Shown piece after piece: positions 1 to 18,844 of a stretch of DNA of 52,500 bases; the stretch's first letter is position 1, and each line of letters starts with the position of its first letter. The position numbers were made by a program, and so were the translations under genes. The notes under the pieces are model-generated. The model worked only from the letters and a program-made list of their open reading frames with translations. It was not told the DNA's origin and made no database searches. The DNA is from Glandiceps talaboti (taxonomy: Eukaryota > Hemichordata > Enteropneusta > Spengelidae): positions 7,572,501 to 7,625,000 of the forward strand of contig NC_135553.1 of NCBI RefSeq assembly GCF_964340395.1, in the 5' to 3' direction.

Positions 1-576
1 CACTACAATGCGATTTCATTAAAAATGAAATACATAAATATAACAATCAAGATGCCCTTACTGGGTAGTCCTCAACTTCTGACATCAGTTCGAAGTTGAG
101 AGACTCAAATTAGATTTTCACACTGAGCAAGATTTAAACTAGATGGAATTGAAAAATGACAAATATTACAAATGATATAACTGCGTGTAGCGTCTCTTGC
201 TCAGATAGACACTAGAATATGTCATATTGTCTTGTTTCAAGTGATGCAATTATAATGCAAATAACTCTGGAGGTGACTAGAAGTTTGTCTGAATGAAATA
301 TAGTGTGTACCATTAAATGTTGCTATAGTGATATATGTTGGGAACGAGGGCTTTGTATTCACAGTTCTACATTCTATTACATACTGATTTGAAATTGATT
401 TTGCTCTCAGAAACACATATCACCTTTGTCCAATTAAGGGGTGTGTTGTGTGTTTGTGTGTGTGTGGGGGGGGGGGGTCTGAGGTTTAACTAACATAAAT
501 TATGAAGGTCGAGGCCGTTGACCTGTGCCAGGGTTATTAATTGTGAGCGCCTTGAGCTCTCGGAAAACATGCGCAG
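1..576. other. upstream gene-free stretch
   Basis: No coding region is recognisable. A TG-rich run passes into a pure G run of about 16 bases near 463-478. Otherwise this is AT-rich flank leading to the TATA box of the sulfotransferase gene. Confidence 0.6.
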
Positions 577-584
577 TATAAATA
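577..584 (+). promoter_or_regulatory. TATA box of the sulfotransferase gene
   Basis: A TATAAATA octamer lies 137 bases before the preferred ATG at 714 and 41 bases before an alternative ATG at 618. A start site about 30 bases downstream (near 607) would leave almost no leader before ATG 618 but about 107 nt before ATG 714. This supports the downstream start. No transcript evidence is available. Confidence 0.5.
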
Positions 585-713
585 CTATTATGAGTACTAG
601 TACTATATCGGCAATACATGTTTCTGTCGCCTAACACGTTACTTAGTCTGATTTACATTTCCATATGTGTATATAGCTTTGAATCTTTCATCCTTCATTT
701 TGGTATCGATGTC

Positions 714-3700
714 ATGGGTATAAATTTGATGCTAAAGTGGAAGCGCTTCTACATCTCAAGTCTGCTTGTGACATTTGGTTTAATAATCATATATTTATAC
801 ATTCAAAGCAACATGTCGTACAGTCTGCCAGGAGCATACTGGAGGAAGGACGCATCCACGTGTAAGTTCAAATGTTTTGGATACACATTTTACATCATTG
901 ATTTACCTCAAGAACTGTTTCAACAAGTGAATACTCTGAGAATGGAATTTGAACCAGTTTGTAATATATCTAGTACATATTTTGATATCTATTTCTTATT
1001 CTCGCTGTTTGTTTTCACCTATCGACATTCCTGTCATGAATCTACAAGATTAGTATTTTAAAAGATAGCTTGTCTGAAAAACAATTGTCCCCAAGGCATC
1101 CTTTTGTTTCACGGACGCTCATTACTTTCAGTTTTGTAAATTTACACATAGTCATGTTTAGACAAAAGACATTCCAAGTTTTCCTGTAAAGTGGTTTTGT
1201 AAAATTTAATCAGTCAACTCCCCTCATACCTCCATGAACAGACGTAATACTCGCATCTAAACCTCTCTAATTAGATTAAATATACTGAGCAAAGCTATGG
1301 GGGGCCATTGATGTTAATATTAATATGATTCACATGACAAAATCTTTGACTAAGCTTTAAAACATGAAAAAAGGAATCTTGTATTTACACATTTTAAAGA
1401 AAAAATACTTACATGGAAATTACACATTTAACTACAAAATTACGATTTTCTTTTCATTGTTTATGTAAACTAATACACACATTTAACACAACCCACTTTC
1501 TACAGAAAAATGTTCAGATTGGGTAGGCGTGACAAAGCTATGTTGGACGCCCCACACTGTACAATAGTATGTACACGAATGCAACATTTTTGAGATCCTG
1601 CTTTTTAGCGCAGGCGCATTTCACTCACCAAGCTTGCACTAGACATTTACTTCACCTAATACTACCTTGATGGTTAATTTCGCACTCTGGGAGCGGTAAT
1701 GATGAAGGTAGAGCCCTCATCTCCATCAGCGACGAGAGTCTGGATAAAACCACGACTAACAATTGATGTGAAATAGCCGTGTAAGTAAATAGACCATAGT
1801 ATGCATGTTGTAGGAACAGAAGGATAACTTCCCAAGAAGTAAAAATTACCAGGAACTGTGTTCTCCACTCTCTCTTCCTGGATCACTCTTCTCCCCTCCC
1901 CCATTGAATTGCAACGCTAATGCTCTATCCTCGAACTCACAGAATCACTTTATCGTTTCTCAATTATTGATCCATTCATCTCGTAATCTTGTAAGAGATA
2001 TCATTCCTCATCAATCAGTCCTGGAATGTTTTTTTCAACTCACAGCGGATTGCTCGGTGAGATTTCCGAACTGGACAGTAGCAACCCGGCCCCTGATAGC
2101 GCTGACAAGTTTTCCTGGATCTGGAAACACTTGGACACGATATCTCCTGGAGATTGCTTCGGGATTTTACACTGGATGTGTAGGCGGTGATAAAAATCTC
2201 TATAGAGGAGGTGTGTATAATATGTTCGTATATGTCAGAATAACGTAATGTAACTGTACTTTTTAAATGAATTACCAAAGAACAGCACATAAGTGTTTAC
2301 TTCTGCATGTTTTGGTTTTCTTGGTAAACAAAGTTGACCTGATAAGTAGTCCATAGTCGACTACGGTCTAATGATCACATGTATTATCATATTGTAACAG
2401 AACTTTTTCTTTTTATTGTGTGTTCTGTGTTTATTTCGGTTGTTTGACGTTGATGTTATATTATGAGGGTGATAACGATGGGTAGACTTTTAACTACACC
2501 ACTCACATACAACACAACATGCGGTGTTCATTTGATGTCTGTATGGTGGCATGTGTAGTTCATTTCTCTCGGACAAAATGTATTAAGAAACTGTACTCAT
2601 TCAATCTTGCTATCTTAAAGTGTAGCATGTCCGGTTTCTTATTGGTTTCTGCCTGAAAAGCTGAATGGTGTTGTTAAATTCGCTGTATAATCTCTATACA
2701 AGTTATTATTAGCCTGTTTACAGCACTGACTACGACTTCCATGGCTATCGTCTCATCAGCTTGTTATACAATCCTAAATGAACCGGTTACTGCAGTTAGA
2801 AAACATTCCCATAAGCTGATTGGTCACATGCGAAGTGATAATGTTAATTCATACATCAGACCATTTATTCAAATGAAGTCACTGTGTATATGTATAAGAA
2901 ATCCAACGAGTTGGCGTGCGGTATCGGGTGTAAATAAAACCTCACCCTTTGAGTATTAACGATGTAAATTATCACTAGGCGCAGCCGAGTCCTCGTTCCG
3001 ATGCAAAGGGTGAGGTTTACACCCGATACCTTACGTCAACGAGTTGGATTTTCGACTTATACCACGAAAAAAAGGAGTGAAGAATATGATTGTGTTTTAA
3101 AGATTCTATGAAATTTCTGACAGTCGATATGGTACCGGTTTAATACTCGTCTACGTATGAATGAGTGTTGGTGAGAGGAATACAACGATGGACGTACAGC
3201 CTTAGGGAGCGATCAGTTTTACTGCCGGGGGGGGGGGGGGGCGGCATATCAGAGTGGGGGTCACCTTAATTTGGAACTCAAAGAAGGGGGTCATCATTTT
3301 TACGAAGTGAATAAACCTTGTTTTCAACTAAAAAAAATTATGAGCCACACTCCTATACTTAAATGTTCATACATTTAGTATCATAACTAGGCCAAAGCCC
3401 CTAAGCTCGCACAGCTAGGTAGATTCATTTGTGAGCAGCTGCCTCACGATGATATCATACATAGCACTCTCGGCGTGGAGATTGCACTTCATACATAGAA
3501 CGAGCATGCATAGTCATTGTACCGCAATGCATCCTTGGGTAAAACCACCCAAAAAAGCGCAAGGTATATATGACATGCATGCATACTAGTCATTGAGTTG
3601 CTCTGCTGCTGCTTGCGGGTACTGTGAGAGCTATTAAACAAAAAAATGTATGTGCATAAAATAAACCATAAACAAATAGCTATAAATATACATTCAAATA

Positions 3701-4562
3701 TAACAAAAACTCTGATTAAATACAGATGTTAGTGGTAATTCAAAATCTAACTCGGAATGTTGTTCCACATGCACACATTCAACAAGAGGGGGAGAGAGAT
3801 CGAATAGAATCAAAACCACAGATAGCTTTTAGACTACTTGCTTATATTCGTGTTAAAGGTGATTTAGAAATAGGCTGATGACCAACTAGATATAAATTTC
3901 AGGATGAAAGTTAAACAGAATATACCAATTTAATGATTGATACGGTTGGTACATACAGCAATTACTCCCTATATTGTTTCACAATGATAGGTTTTCTTGC
4001 CCAACTTGAAGATTATAAGAAAGGTAATACTCTCATCGTCAAAACACATGGCTGCCATGACGAGTTTTCCTCAGCAATATTGCTTATTCGAAATCCGTAT
4101 GATGGTCTAATAGCAGAATACAGTAGAAGACACACTAACCATACAGGATATTATCCGTTCCAGAATCTTACAGGGGAAGGTTAGTGCATTTGTCTTTCAT
4201 TTGCACTTTCGCCACTGTAATAATGTAGAATGGCAACTGGAGAAACTTCAAATGAGAAGAATGCATACAAATAATTAATAGATGTACTATTTAATTATTC
4301 CATAGTTTCGAATCGAAGACAATGGGCCTTGTAATTTCGAGTCTTAGACTAAGACAAAAAATCACTGACAAATGCCTTTTGTCTTGAGTATCAAATGAGT
4401 GAAGGAACATTTGGGAATTGTACAACTCAACAAGCATAATCTTTGGGACCTGAGCACTTTGACTCACATTTTGAGCACTGCTGATGACATAGATGCTAGT
4501 TTTTGTGACAGTACGACAATGGTTATAAATACTATATTTTTGTTAGAGCGAATTTGACATAG

Positions 4563-4658
<96 letters not shown>

Positions 4659-4677
4659 TATATATGTATATATATAT

Positions 4678-4709
<32 letters not shown>

Positions 4710-5298
4710 TGTAATGAATTTTTATTTTTAACATGACATAAGCTGGAGAATAAATCTGACATATTTAAGAGATTACGTCTTGGGCTATACAATATTTGAG
4801 TACCATGGTCATATGATGAATACATAAAGTAAGGAAATATGATAAATGTGTGACTGTTAAAAAAAAATTGGCAAGTTCTACTTAGTGTTAATTATTCCAG
4901 TCTTTTTGATTGAAGATACATCGATGTCATTCTTTGTACTTGCAGAGTGGGAAAATTATGTCATCCAATCCATTCCGAGGTGGGAAAAAGGCGTCACCTG
5001 CTGGTTGACCAATGAGACGCCTGTTTTAGTGGTTCACTATGAGGATCTGAAGAACGATGTTATCTTCAATGTTGACCGCATGCTGTCTTTTCTTAACCTT
5101 ATATTTACGGAAGAGAGACGCCGATGTGTTCTAGAGAACACCGAAGGAAATTTCCACCGAAAACCAACTCCTGACGAACAAACGTTTGACCCATACACAA
5201 ATGTTTTACATAAGTTAATTGATATGAGTATCAGAAACGTCAACCTCATTCTAAAAAAACAGGGACGTAGACCTATACAACCTGCTTCTAAGATTTAG
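714..5298 (+). CDS. WSCD-type sulfotransferase (type II membrane protein, four exons)
   Basis: The family transfers sulfate from PAPS to glycan acceptors in the Golgi. Exons by splice consensus are 714-861, 2046-2210, 3991-4179 and 4946-5298; all junctions are phase 1 and total 855 nt (284 aa). Residues 7-29 carry a basic stop followed by one hydrophobic anchor. Exon 2 encodes the 5'-PAPS loop [16 protein letters not shown] (about residues 70-85). Exon 3 has VKTH and the 3'-phosphate motif [19 protein letters not shown]. Exon 4 has [12 protein letters not shown] and the C-terminal stop. These blocks match the WSCD1/WSCD2 sulfotransferase domain, but the extracellular WSC domains are absent, so the protein is shorter than the vertebrate ones. 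ATG 714 is preferred: it has G at -3 and +4 and puts the anchor at the N terminus. ATG 618 in the same frame would add 32 hydrophobic residues. The acceptor at 3991 (TGATAG|GT) is less classical than the others but is the only one in phase. No AATAAA is seen close downstream. Confidence 0.85.
2890..3062. mobile_element. MITE-like inverted repeat in sulfotransferase intron 2
   Basis: Arms of about 55 bp (2890-2953 and 3004-3062) are reverse complements with few differences. The left arm contains GGTATCGGGTGTAAA then CCTCACCCTTTG; the right arm contains the complement. A 50-base spacer separates them. The outer ends read GTATAAG and CTTATAC. There is no coding capacity. It looks like a small non-autonomous DNA transposon or foldback element. 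The target duplication is unclear. Confidence 0.65.
3225..3241 (+). repeat. poly-G run
   Basis: A homopolymer of about 16 G lies in intron 2 of the sulfotransferase gene. A similar run lies at 463-478, and others are near 14070, 19081 and 19313. Length may be unreliable for assembly reasons. Confidence 0.8.
4563..4710. repeat. (TA)n microsatellite in sulfotransferase intron 3
   Basis: Nearly pure TA dinucleotides for about 90 bases, then interrupted TATATTATA stretches. It sits between exon 3 and exon 4 and does not overlap the splice sites. Confidence 0.9.
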
Positions 5299-5759
5299 CG
5301 TTCAAATGGTTATATGCTGTGATAAAGCTTTTCAACTGTACAGCAAATTAAAACAAATTGGGTTAGATTTGAACAGGGTAAACAAAACCCAGCTAGCTTT
5401 TTGTTGGTTATACATTATTTTGCATTTGACTTAACAATCTGAATTATCAGTGTGGTTTGATGCAGACATCTTGGCGCATCGAGTCACACAGTACTAGCCA
5501 GTAATTAGAATAATTTGAAGGGACACTCAAACAACATTTTTGTTAGTAATTAAGCAGAAATGCACATGCTTAACAAAATACCCCACCCTCCCATGAAGTA
5601 TGGCGTCAACATGCAAAAGATATAAACCAAAACTAGGTAGGGGTTGGAACTTGTCCTTGGAATAGGTCCGGGCTTCACATCACGATGTTATGCATTATAT
5701 ATATGTCAACAAACAAAAAGAAGCTTTTCGTTTAAACATGCATATAAACCAATATAGAG

Positions 5760-6125
5760 AGTTCTTAACTCTGACTACGGATGTCATGACATGAACAGAA
5801 TGATTCGTCGGGTCTCCGGAGGCATTGGTGTCAACTACTTGGATATCTGGGATCTTGTATCGTCCCATATCTCAAAAAGAAAAAAACAGGTCCACATGCC
5901 TGGCCCTGTAATAATGCAAGAACTTCATCTCGTGTTAATATCGTACATTGGCTCAGAAATGGTGACGAAATTGTCATACTAAAACGCTATTATCTGAACG
6001 TATTCGTATTTTCGTCACCTATATGCGTGTCATATCTTGTTGGTAAGGTGCATGATTGCCTCTACGTAACGTTCATTCACTGTCAGTGAAAGGCAGCTAC
6101 AGTTAATGCCACAACCCACTGTTTC
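5760..6125 (+). pseudogene. NXPE terminal-exon fragment (partial gene duplicate)
   Basis: This stretch aligns with 15344-15695, the end of the intact NXPE gene plus its 3' flank. The translated part (about 5791-5982) keeps MNRMIRRV, GGIGV, LDIWDLV and HMPGPVIMQELHL. The copy lacks the GDST nucleophile block, all upstream exons and the acidic residue two before the conserved His (it reads KKQVHMPG instead of NDIHMPG). It also has in-frame insertions, and the SYICPEM block reads SYIGSEM. Similarity continues past the stop to the shared CCCACTGTTT block, so the duplication included 3' flanking DNA. It lies 460 bases after the sulfotransferase stop, on the same strand. It is most likely a dead relic; use as an alternative terminal exon cannot be excluded. 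Confidence 0.8.
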
Positions 6126-7528
6126 TTTCCTTCTTTTTGGTAGTGAAAATCACATTTAAGATTCATCAAAATAAGCTCTCTTCATTATAAATTAATGGAT
6201 TGTATGCTCTCCAGGGATTTGAAGAAGTATCCACTTTCGTGTCTTCATTTGCATATCATTTCCATGCAAATATGCAAATACAGTTTTCGGTATTGTACTG
6301 CAGTGCAAATACCAATACTATGCGTGCGCACTGGTGGAAGTAATTTCTGGTACATACATAATTCTTACCCTTGTACCAAAGAATGTAAAATATTTATTCT
6401 TTTTCAATGCTGTAACACGTGGATAATAAATAATAAATGAATGAATGAATGAATGATGAATAGGTAATGTTTATTTTCCTCCAAATTTCCGTGTTTTGAA
6501 AGATGTCTCAGCTCTGTGGTCATTCGCGATAATATCAAAGTCGGTCACTGTTACATTTTTGTTAGGTTTTGAATCGCCGAGTCTTGTCCAATCAGAAGTG
6601 ATATTTCGCGTTAAACGTCACATACAAACCTCTGCCCACACTCAATATAGACTAGTTTTGCTATCTACACATGATCTACAGAATTAATGTTTAAACCCTA
6701 TTGTTTTGAATATGTTAATTTGACATTAAGCATTTTCGCGCTTTTTTCCGTTTAATATACGTGATTGGTTAACACCAGCCGTCAGACTCTTCCAACTATA
6801 GATATATACCTATCGATTGTTTCGTCTGTTAACTTGCACTTTTTGTTGCCATTGTTGTGTCTAAGTGGAAAATTATAACAACAAAAAAGACTACACAAGG
6901 TTCACAGTCATAGTGGACACAGCACAGTACAATCAACTTGTCATGCTCCTACGTTACACAACATGTACACTGTAAGACAAATCCGGTCATAGTTTTCAGG
7001 AGCAGGTACAGAGTTTTTTCAATAAATATATTTTAAAAATCCCCTGCGGGAATAATAGTCAGAGACGATACTCAATACACCATACCATGGTACATGTACA
7101 CGGATTAAGTGAGCGACGACGGCACTGTTTAGGAAAAAGAAGAAAACACCCCGAGAAAATAAGTCAATCAGAAAATAAAGCAAAAGTGGACGTAGAGGTG
7201 ACCGGGTTTCAAGTACTAAACGGAAGAGCAGCAGAGCAATCTAAGCAAATACTTCAGGGGAACGAGAGATGTCTCCGGTGAGGAAAATTGAATTGTCCAT
7301 CACGCACACTATACCTGTCAAACGCACATCCAGTAACATAATATCAATTTGCCACCTAACCATGTATTTAATAATTTCTGTCATTCATAATCAATTTTCG
7401 TCTGACGTATTTTACATGTCAGAAAAATTGATAACTTTGTTATGATGAATGTTTGTTCTGCCAGCATACATTGATATATATTCGCGAAACTCTGACAAAA
7501 AAATGCATGTAATAGTGATATACATATA

Positions 7529-7530
<2 letters not shown>
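6126..7530. other. gene-free stretch with a retroelement-like tail
   Basis: No convincing gene is present. At 6422-6464, AATAAATAATAAATGAATGAATGAATG resembles the short-unit tail of a non-LTR retroelement. Short open frames at 6195, 6496 and 7087 have no recognisable domains and are not called. Confidence 0.5.

Positions 7531-7531
<1 letters not shown>

Positions 7532-7592
<61 letters not shown>
7532..7592. repeat. (CA)n-(TA)n compound microsatellite
   Basis: About 22 CA units pass into TA units and then an ATTATTATT tail that borders the LINE fragment on the minus strand. Confidence 0.9.
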
Positions 7593-7594
<2 letters not shown>

Positions 7595-8563
7595 TATTAT
7601 TAAACTTTATTTCGGGAAAGAAAAGAACGCAAACACGCTCAAAAACATCCCATAGATAAAAACTATACATAAAAAACGGCAATTTAAAACAAGTAAGACT
7701 TTAAAAAGACAATCTGACAAATACACACATGAACAAATAAAAGCATCTAAAAATACAACAAATCTCTATACAGTTTATGAATCCCCGAATAGAGGATTGT
7801 ATCGGAATTTAGCACTGCTGCAATTAAACTATTTTGACTGTTTTCGATACGTTTAAAAAAGTTGTACATCAATTTACGTCTTAGAGCCGCAAAAGTGGGG
7901 ACTGTGTGCTGCACAAACATACAACTGGCACTGCAGTCACGTGAGTAGCCCATCAGAATGCGAAACGCATTGTTGTATCCAACTCTAAGGTTGTTAATGC
8001 ATTTCTTGTTGTACAATGACCACAGCTGTGAGCAGTACATATTCGAGCAAAAAGTTCTAAATAATGTAGCCTTAACCTCAATTGTACAGTGTGGAAATTT
8101 ACGGAGTAACATGTTGGCTTGGCTGTAAAAACATTTCATTTGGCGCTTGATTGCACTATCATCATGCATAGAGTCTGTCAAAGTATAACCCAAGTAAGAA
8201 TGTTCATGAACAATACTAAGTGGTTTATCTCCAACACGGACTGAAGGTAAACATTCAACTCTAATTAAACATTTACGAGGCATAAAATAAATACATTTCG
8301 ACTTCTTTGGGTGGAAAATAATGTCGTGGTCAACACCATACATTTCACAGATAGATACAAGAGAGCGTAGACCTGCAATTGATGGACATATAAGAGCTAA
8401 GTCATCAGCATACATAAGATGGTTTATCATTCGGCCACCAATATTGCAGCCCTTATAACATGACTTCAGCTGACTACTAAGATCATCCATATAAACGTTA
8501 AACAGATAAGGGGAAAGAATGCTACCTTGCCGAACGCCATTCCCAACAGAAAACAGTGTTATA
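7593..8563 (-). mobile_element. 5'-truncated non-LTR retrotransposon (LINE), reverse transcriptase C-terminal part
   Basis: An open frame reads in from 8563 to a stop at 7747 on the minus strand. It starts inside the RT domain with GVRQGSILSPYLFNVYMDDL, followed about 20 residues later by the catalytic box YADDLALI, then a thumb region and a C-terminal tail rich in Cys and Leu (SRDCSASCMFVQHTVPTF). A 3' flank of about 150 bases holds AATAAA on the minus strand and ends in an AAT/TA-rich tail. The element lacks its endonuclease and N-terminal RT, as expected for 5' truncation during insertion. Both ends meet dinucleotide repeats. The RT style fits the Jockey/CR1/L2 group; the clade is not resolved. 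The retained frame has no stop, so insertion may be relatively recent. Confidence 0.85.
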
Positions 8564-8938
8564 TATATATATATATATCACTATTACATGTGTGTGTGTG
8601 TTTCAGTTTTAAGTTTTTAATTAATGTTAGGTTCCTGGTTGTGATTACTCAAATGCTAGGCGATCTTTTGATCTCTGTCAGTCATACCTATGATTATACT
8701 GGAATTACTGTAACACCATCCAGGCTTCCTTTATAATGCACAGAAAGACAAGCTTTGTTGGTGTCAGATGGAGATATTATCTTTAAAAGAATGTTTTAAA
8801 AGAAGATCAGCCTGTAGCATATGTGTTCAGGTATATCTTATTAGCGCGTAATTTGCCTATCACACAGGTATTGTTGATACATTACCAGAGCAGAAGTCAG
8901 CAAAACAATATTTATCGTTGCCGTGCGATCTAACCACT

Positions 8939-15553
<6,615 letters not shown>

Positions 15554-16079
15554 TCAAGACAAATGTGTCTAGAACTACCCAAACATAAACATATCCCGAT
15601 CATAACTTGTTTGGTACGTTGCATGAATACCGCTATGTAACTATGCCGTTATGTTAGAGAAGGACAGCTAAAGTTAGTGTCACCATCCACTGTTTTGGGG
15701 GACTCAAACTCTCTATAATAATTTCGAATTCATTGGAAATAATTTCAAATCCTTCTTTGAGGGTGAACACTCTATACTTTGTTTGCAGCTTTCCTTGTTC
15801 AAATTGCGAAAAATTGTGACTTTATCGTTATGTCATGAATTTGTAATTACTGTGTTTGGGATCAGACATGACGTTGGTTATACATGTCGCCAAACATTAT
15901 AGTTAAAGAAATGAATATCTTGTATTGCAGCAATAGCTCACATGGGTGTCAAGACGAATAGATACACTGATATCGTATGTCTAGAGATGTCATTCAAGTT
16001 AAAGTTTAGTGTCCTTTGTTTCATTTCCATAACGCTCCTAATTATGCATGGCCTGTTGTTGTCTTAGGAAGTTCATCTG
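15554..16079. other. 3' flank of the NXPE gene
   Basis: The first 140 bases are similar to the flank of the partial copy at 5983-6125. Beyond that no feature is recognised and no consensus AATAAA is near the stop. Confidence 0.5.
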
Positions 16080-16212
16080 CTATGCATGACTTATTGTGAT
16101 TTATTCGTTATGGCGTAACCAAAGCGTCGCAGATTCAAGACTTGGGTTTTGACCACAGAGCTGGGAGCAACTCTCTCTCCTAGCTCTGGGCTTTAATAAA
16201 GTCTATCTATGT
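16080..16212 (+). mobile_element. retroelement (LINE or SINE) 3' end with hairpin
   Basis: A 12-bp stem, CAGAGCTGGGAG with CTCCTAGCTCTG (one G-T pair), is separated by nine bases. It is followed by GGGCTTTAATAAAGTCTATCTATG. A conserved 3' hairpin plus a short-unit tail is typical of L2/CR1-type LINEs and the SINEs that use them. GATTCAAGAC just upstream is a weak match to a Pol III B box. Confidence 0.55.
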
Positions 16213-16530
16213 TCCAATCATACTCCATATATCGTTCATATGCAGTTTATTCTTTTACTAAAATTTTTGCTGACCTAAAGTTTTGATAGTTCTGTGACGT
16301 CACGATGTGTTGATGTTTGAGATCGACCTGCAATCCAACCTATAAGAATGGCATATGTGTTGCCAGTTTTTCAACCCAACTATTAACCTAAACTTAATAT
16401 TTTGGAATATGTATGATCATTACCTTTCACTAACCAGGAGTTTATTAACAGTATTGTGATTTTGTCTTGGGTTTAACTTTTGAGTTCTTCAGTTGCATGT
16501 TTTACTTACACGGTGCAAGCAATGTGTTCC

Positions 16531-16600
16531 TTTCTTAACTGAAAATAACACAATAAACAATCAAGGCTTAACTGAAAATAACACAATAAACAATCAATGT
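16531..16600. repeat. two-copy 32-bp tandem repeat
   Basis: The block CTTAACTGAAAATAACACAA followed by TAAACAATCAA occurs twice back to back. Confidence 0.8.
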
Positions 16601-16689
16601 TATAACTGCGCTAGAAAGCTTGGAATGGATAAGTAGTGTTTTAATCGACCCATTTTCACAAGTTTGGTTGGAGTATATGCACGCACACA

Positions 16690-16874
16690 CGTACGTACGT
16701 ATATACTTTGTATGTATTTATGTATGTATGTATGTATGTATGTATGTATGTATGTATGTATGTATGTATGTATGTATGTATGTATGTATGTATGTGTGTG
16801 TATGTGTGTGTGCGTGTGTGCGTGCGTATGTTTGTGTGTGTATGTATGTATGTATTTATGTATGTATGTATGTA

Positions 16875-16913
<39 letters not shown>

Positions 16914-17072
16914 ATGTATGTATGTATGTACGTACGTACGTACGTACGTATGTATGTATGTATGTATGTATGTATGTATGTATGTATGTACGTACGTACG
17001 TACGTACGTATGTATGTATGTATGTATGTATGTATGTATGTATGTATGTATGTACGTATGTATGTATGTATA
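16690..17072. repeat. compound TATG/TCTG/TACG array
   Basis: Blocks of TATG, TG-rich, TCTG, TATG, TACG, TATG, TACG and TATG. The array is interrupted at its right end by the DNA transposon at 17073 and resumes for a few units after 18374. Confidence 0.95.
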
Positions 17073-18374
17073 CAGGGTTCGTACACTTAAAGCAAAACAA
17101 AATTCCAGGACTTTCCAGGGATTTTTCGTCAGTTTTCCAGGGGTATTCATATTGACTTTGGCCATTTTCCAGGGGTGTTGACACTAAAGTATATTTTTTG
17201 AATGACATCTAATTGTCTGATGTGGACGAGAAAAATCAACAACAGTTCCCATATGTCACAAAACATTTTAAAGACAATCGACACTATGCAAGATATTGGT
17301 TTCAAAACCACGTTTACACGCTAAGATTAACGGAGAAACCTCTGTCATACCCCCTAAATAGCCGTTTCGTCAAGCTGGTGCATTGATCGTGTAAGATTGA
17401 GTCGCAGCATTCGTCAGTCTAATTCAGACATATCCAGAAAAATAAATCAAAAACTAAAGTTTGCCCTCGTTATTGTATGGTTTGATGTTACTAGATTTAT
17501 AAGTCACCTAAAATAATTTTTTTCTTCAAAATTTTGAATAAAAACGTCATTTACGTAACGAAATTTCGAGCTATGAATAACTAAATACATTCATCGCTTG
17601 CGTCTCGATGTTTATGTACCGATGCCGCGAGTTGCGGAACATCGCGATTTCAACTCAAATTTGACCATTGACGAATGTTACTGTACCGACAACATAAAAC
17701 AGTAGTTTATTCTTTTAGAACATGTAACACAAATACCCATTTATCGACAAAATAAAAGTCACAACCGTACTTCCACAACCCGGAAATTCAACTGCACTTC
17801 CCTAGGCCCTAGCCATAGCTTGTAGTATCAGTCGACTCGTGCGCCGAACTTGTAACAATTTCTAATCGAGGTTGATGATGCTTTGATACTCGCTACAGTG
17901 TTACGATAATCTTGTTAACAGACCTACTGTACATGTTACCCCGGCCGGGACTGTTACAATATCATGTCCCTGAAATGACGACTGGGAGATGTACGGAGTA
18001 GCAATATATGCAAGATCGAAAGAAACACTGCGGCGCCCATTCAACTAATACGCACGGTCTGTGGGGCAAAGTGTCTCGTGGAACGATCGCTTGACTGTCT
18101 GGGTTCAATCGGCGTGAATTTTAATTCATCACCCAGCGTGGCGAATGACTTTGAAAATATTTTCGCGATTTCACATTTACGAGATTCAGAATCATATGAA
18201 TGGGTGGCTCGAGCACGGACATGACGATCGTCAATATTAATCGATCGATTGAACATGATCATTTTCCAGGGTTTTCCAGGGGTAGGGCGCATTTTCCAGG
18301 GTTTTCCAGGGTTTTCCAGGGAGGGTTTGAAATTCCAGGGTTTTCCAGGGTTTTCCAGGACCGTGCGAACCCTG
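17073..18374. mobile_element. non-autonomous DNA transposon with CAGGGTTCG termini
   Basis: The left end reads CAGGGTTCGTACAC and the complement of the right end reads CAGGGTTCGCACGG. Both ends carry several subterminal copies of TTTTCCAGGG or its variants (about four on the left, eight on the right). The interior has no transposase. The host sequence on both sides is TATG microsatellite, so the target duplication cannot be read with certainty. Terminal sequence and subterminal repeats suggest a hAT-like deletion derivative; this assignment is tentative. A minus-strand open frame at 18041-18403 is mostly made of these repeats. Confidence 0.75.
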
Positions 18375-18844
18375 GATATATGTATGTATGTATGTATATC
18401 CATTCATTCATCTAGTATCTGTATATGGACCTATGTATTTCTATCAGTATTTGTATCTATATATCTGTATATCTATATATGTGCTCATCTATATAAGCGT
18501 AAATAAACCAACTTAAGTTCAATAGCTTGTATTAATACTTAACAGCAATAGTCTTATATATATTTTGAAGAGCAACGTTTCCAATCCATCATATTTTAAT
18601 GATTGCATCTATAAGTTCGGCTTACATACCTTCAGCATTGCATTGTGGGTGTCTCCGATCATGCTGTTGAACGCCCCTGGTGAAATCCAAATGACAACTT
18701 GATTTCAGGAAGTATACGGCAAAAAAGACACATTGAACTGTCAACTGAGGCCTAAGATAAAATATTGTGTGGTTCCGGTTACCCGACCCCACCTTTCACT
18801 TCTATGTAAATAATAAAATAAAATCGCGAAAATTTTGAAGTCTC

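Noticed and set aside
618-713. Use of ATG 618 as the sulfotransferase start
   Set aside because: It would leave almost no leader after the TATA box and add a second hydrophobic stretch before the type II anchor. Not excluded, only less likely.
2015-2290. A minus-strand frame of 91 codons
   Set aside because: It is antisense to sulfotransferase exon 2, which has clear PAPS-loop motifs on the + strand.
16110-16160. tRNA gene or clear tRNA-derived SINE promoter
   Set aside because: Only a weak B-box-like GATTCAAGAC is present. No A box at the right spacing and no cloverleaf could be drawn.
18041-18403. A 120-codon minus-strand frame
   Set aside because: Half of it is the CCAGGG subterminal repeat of the transposon (ENPGKPWK) and the rest has no recognisable domain.
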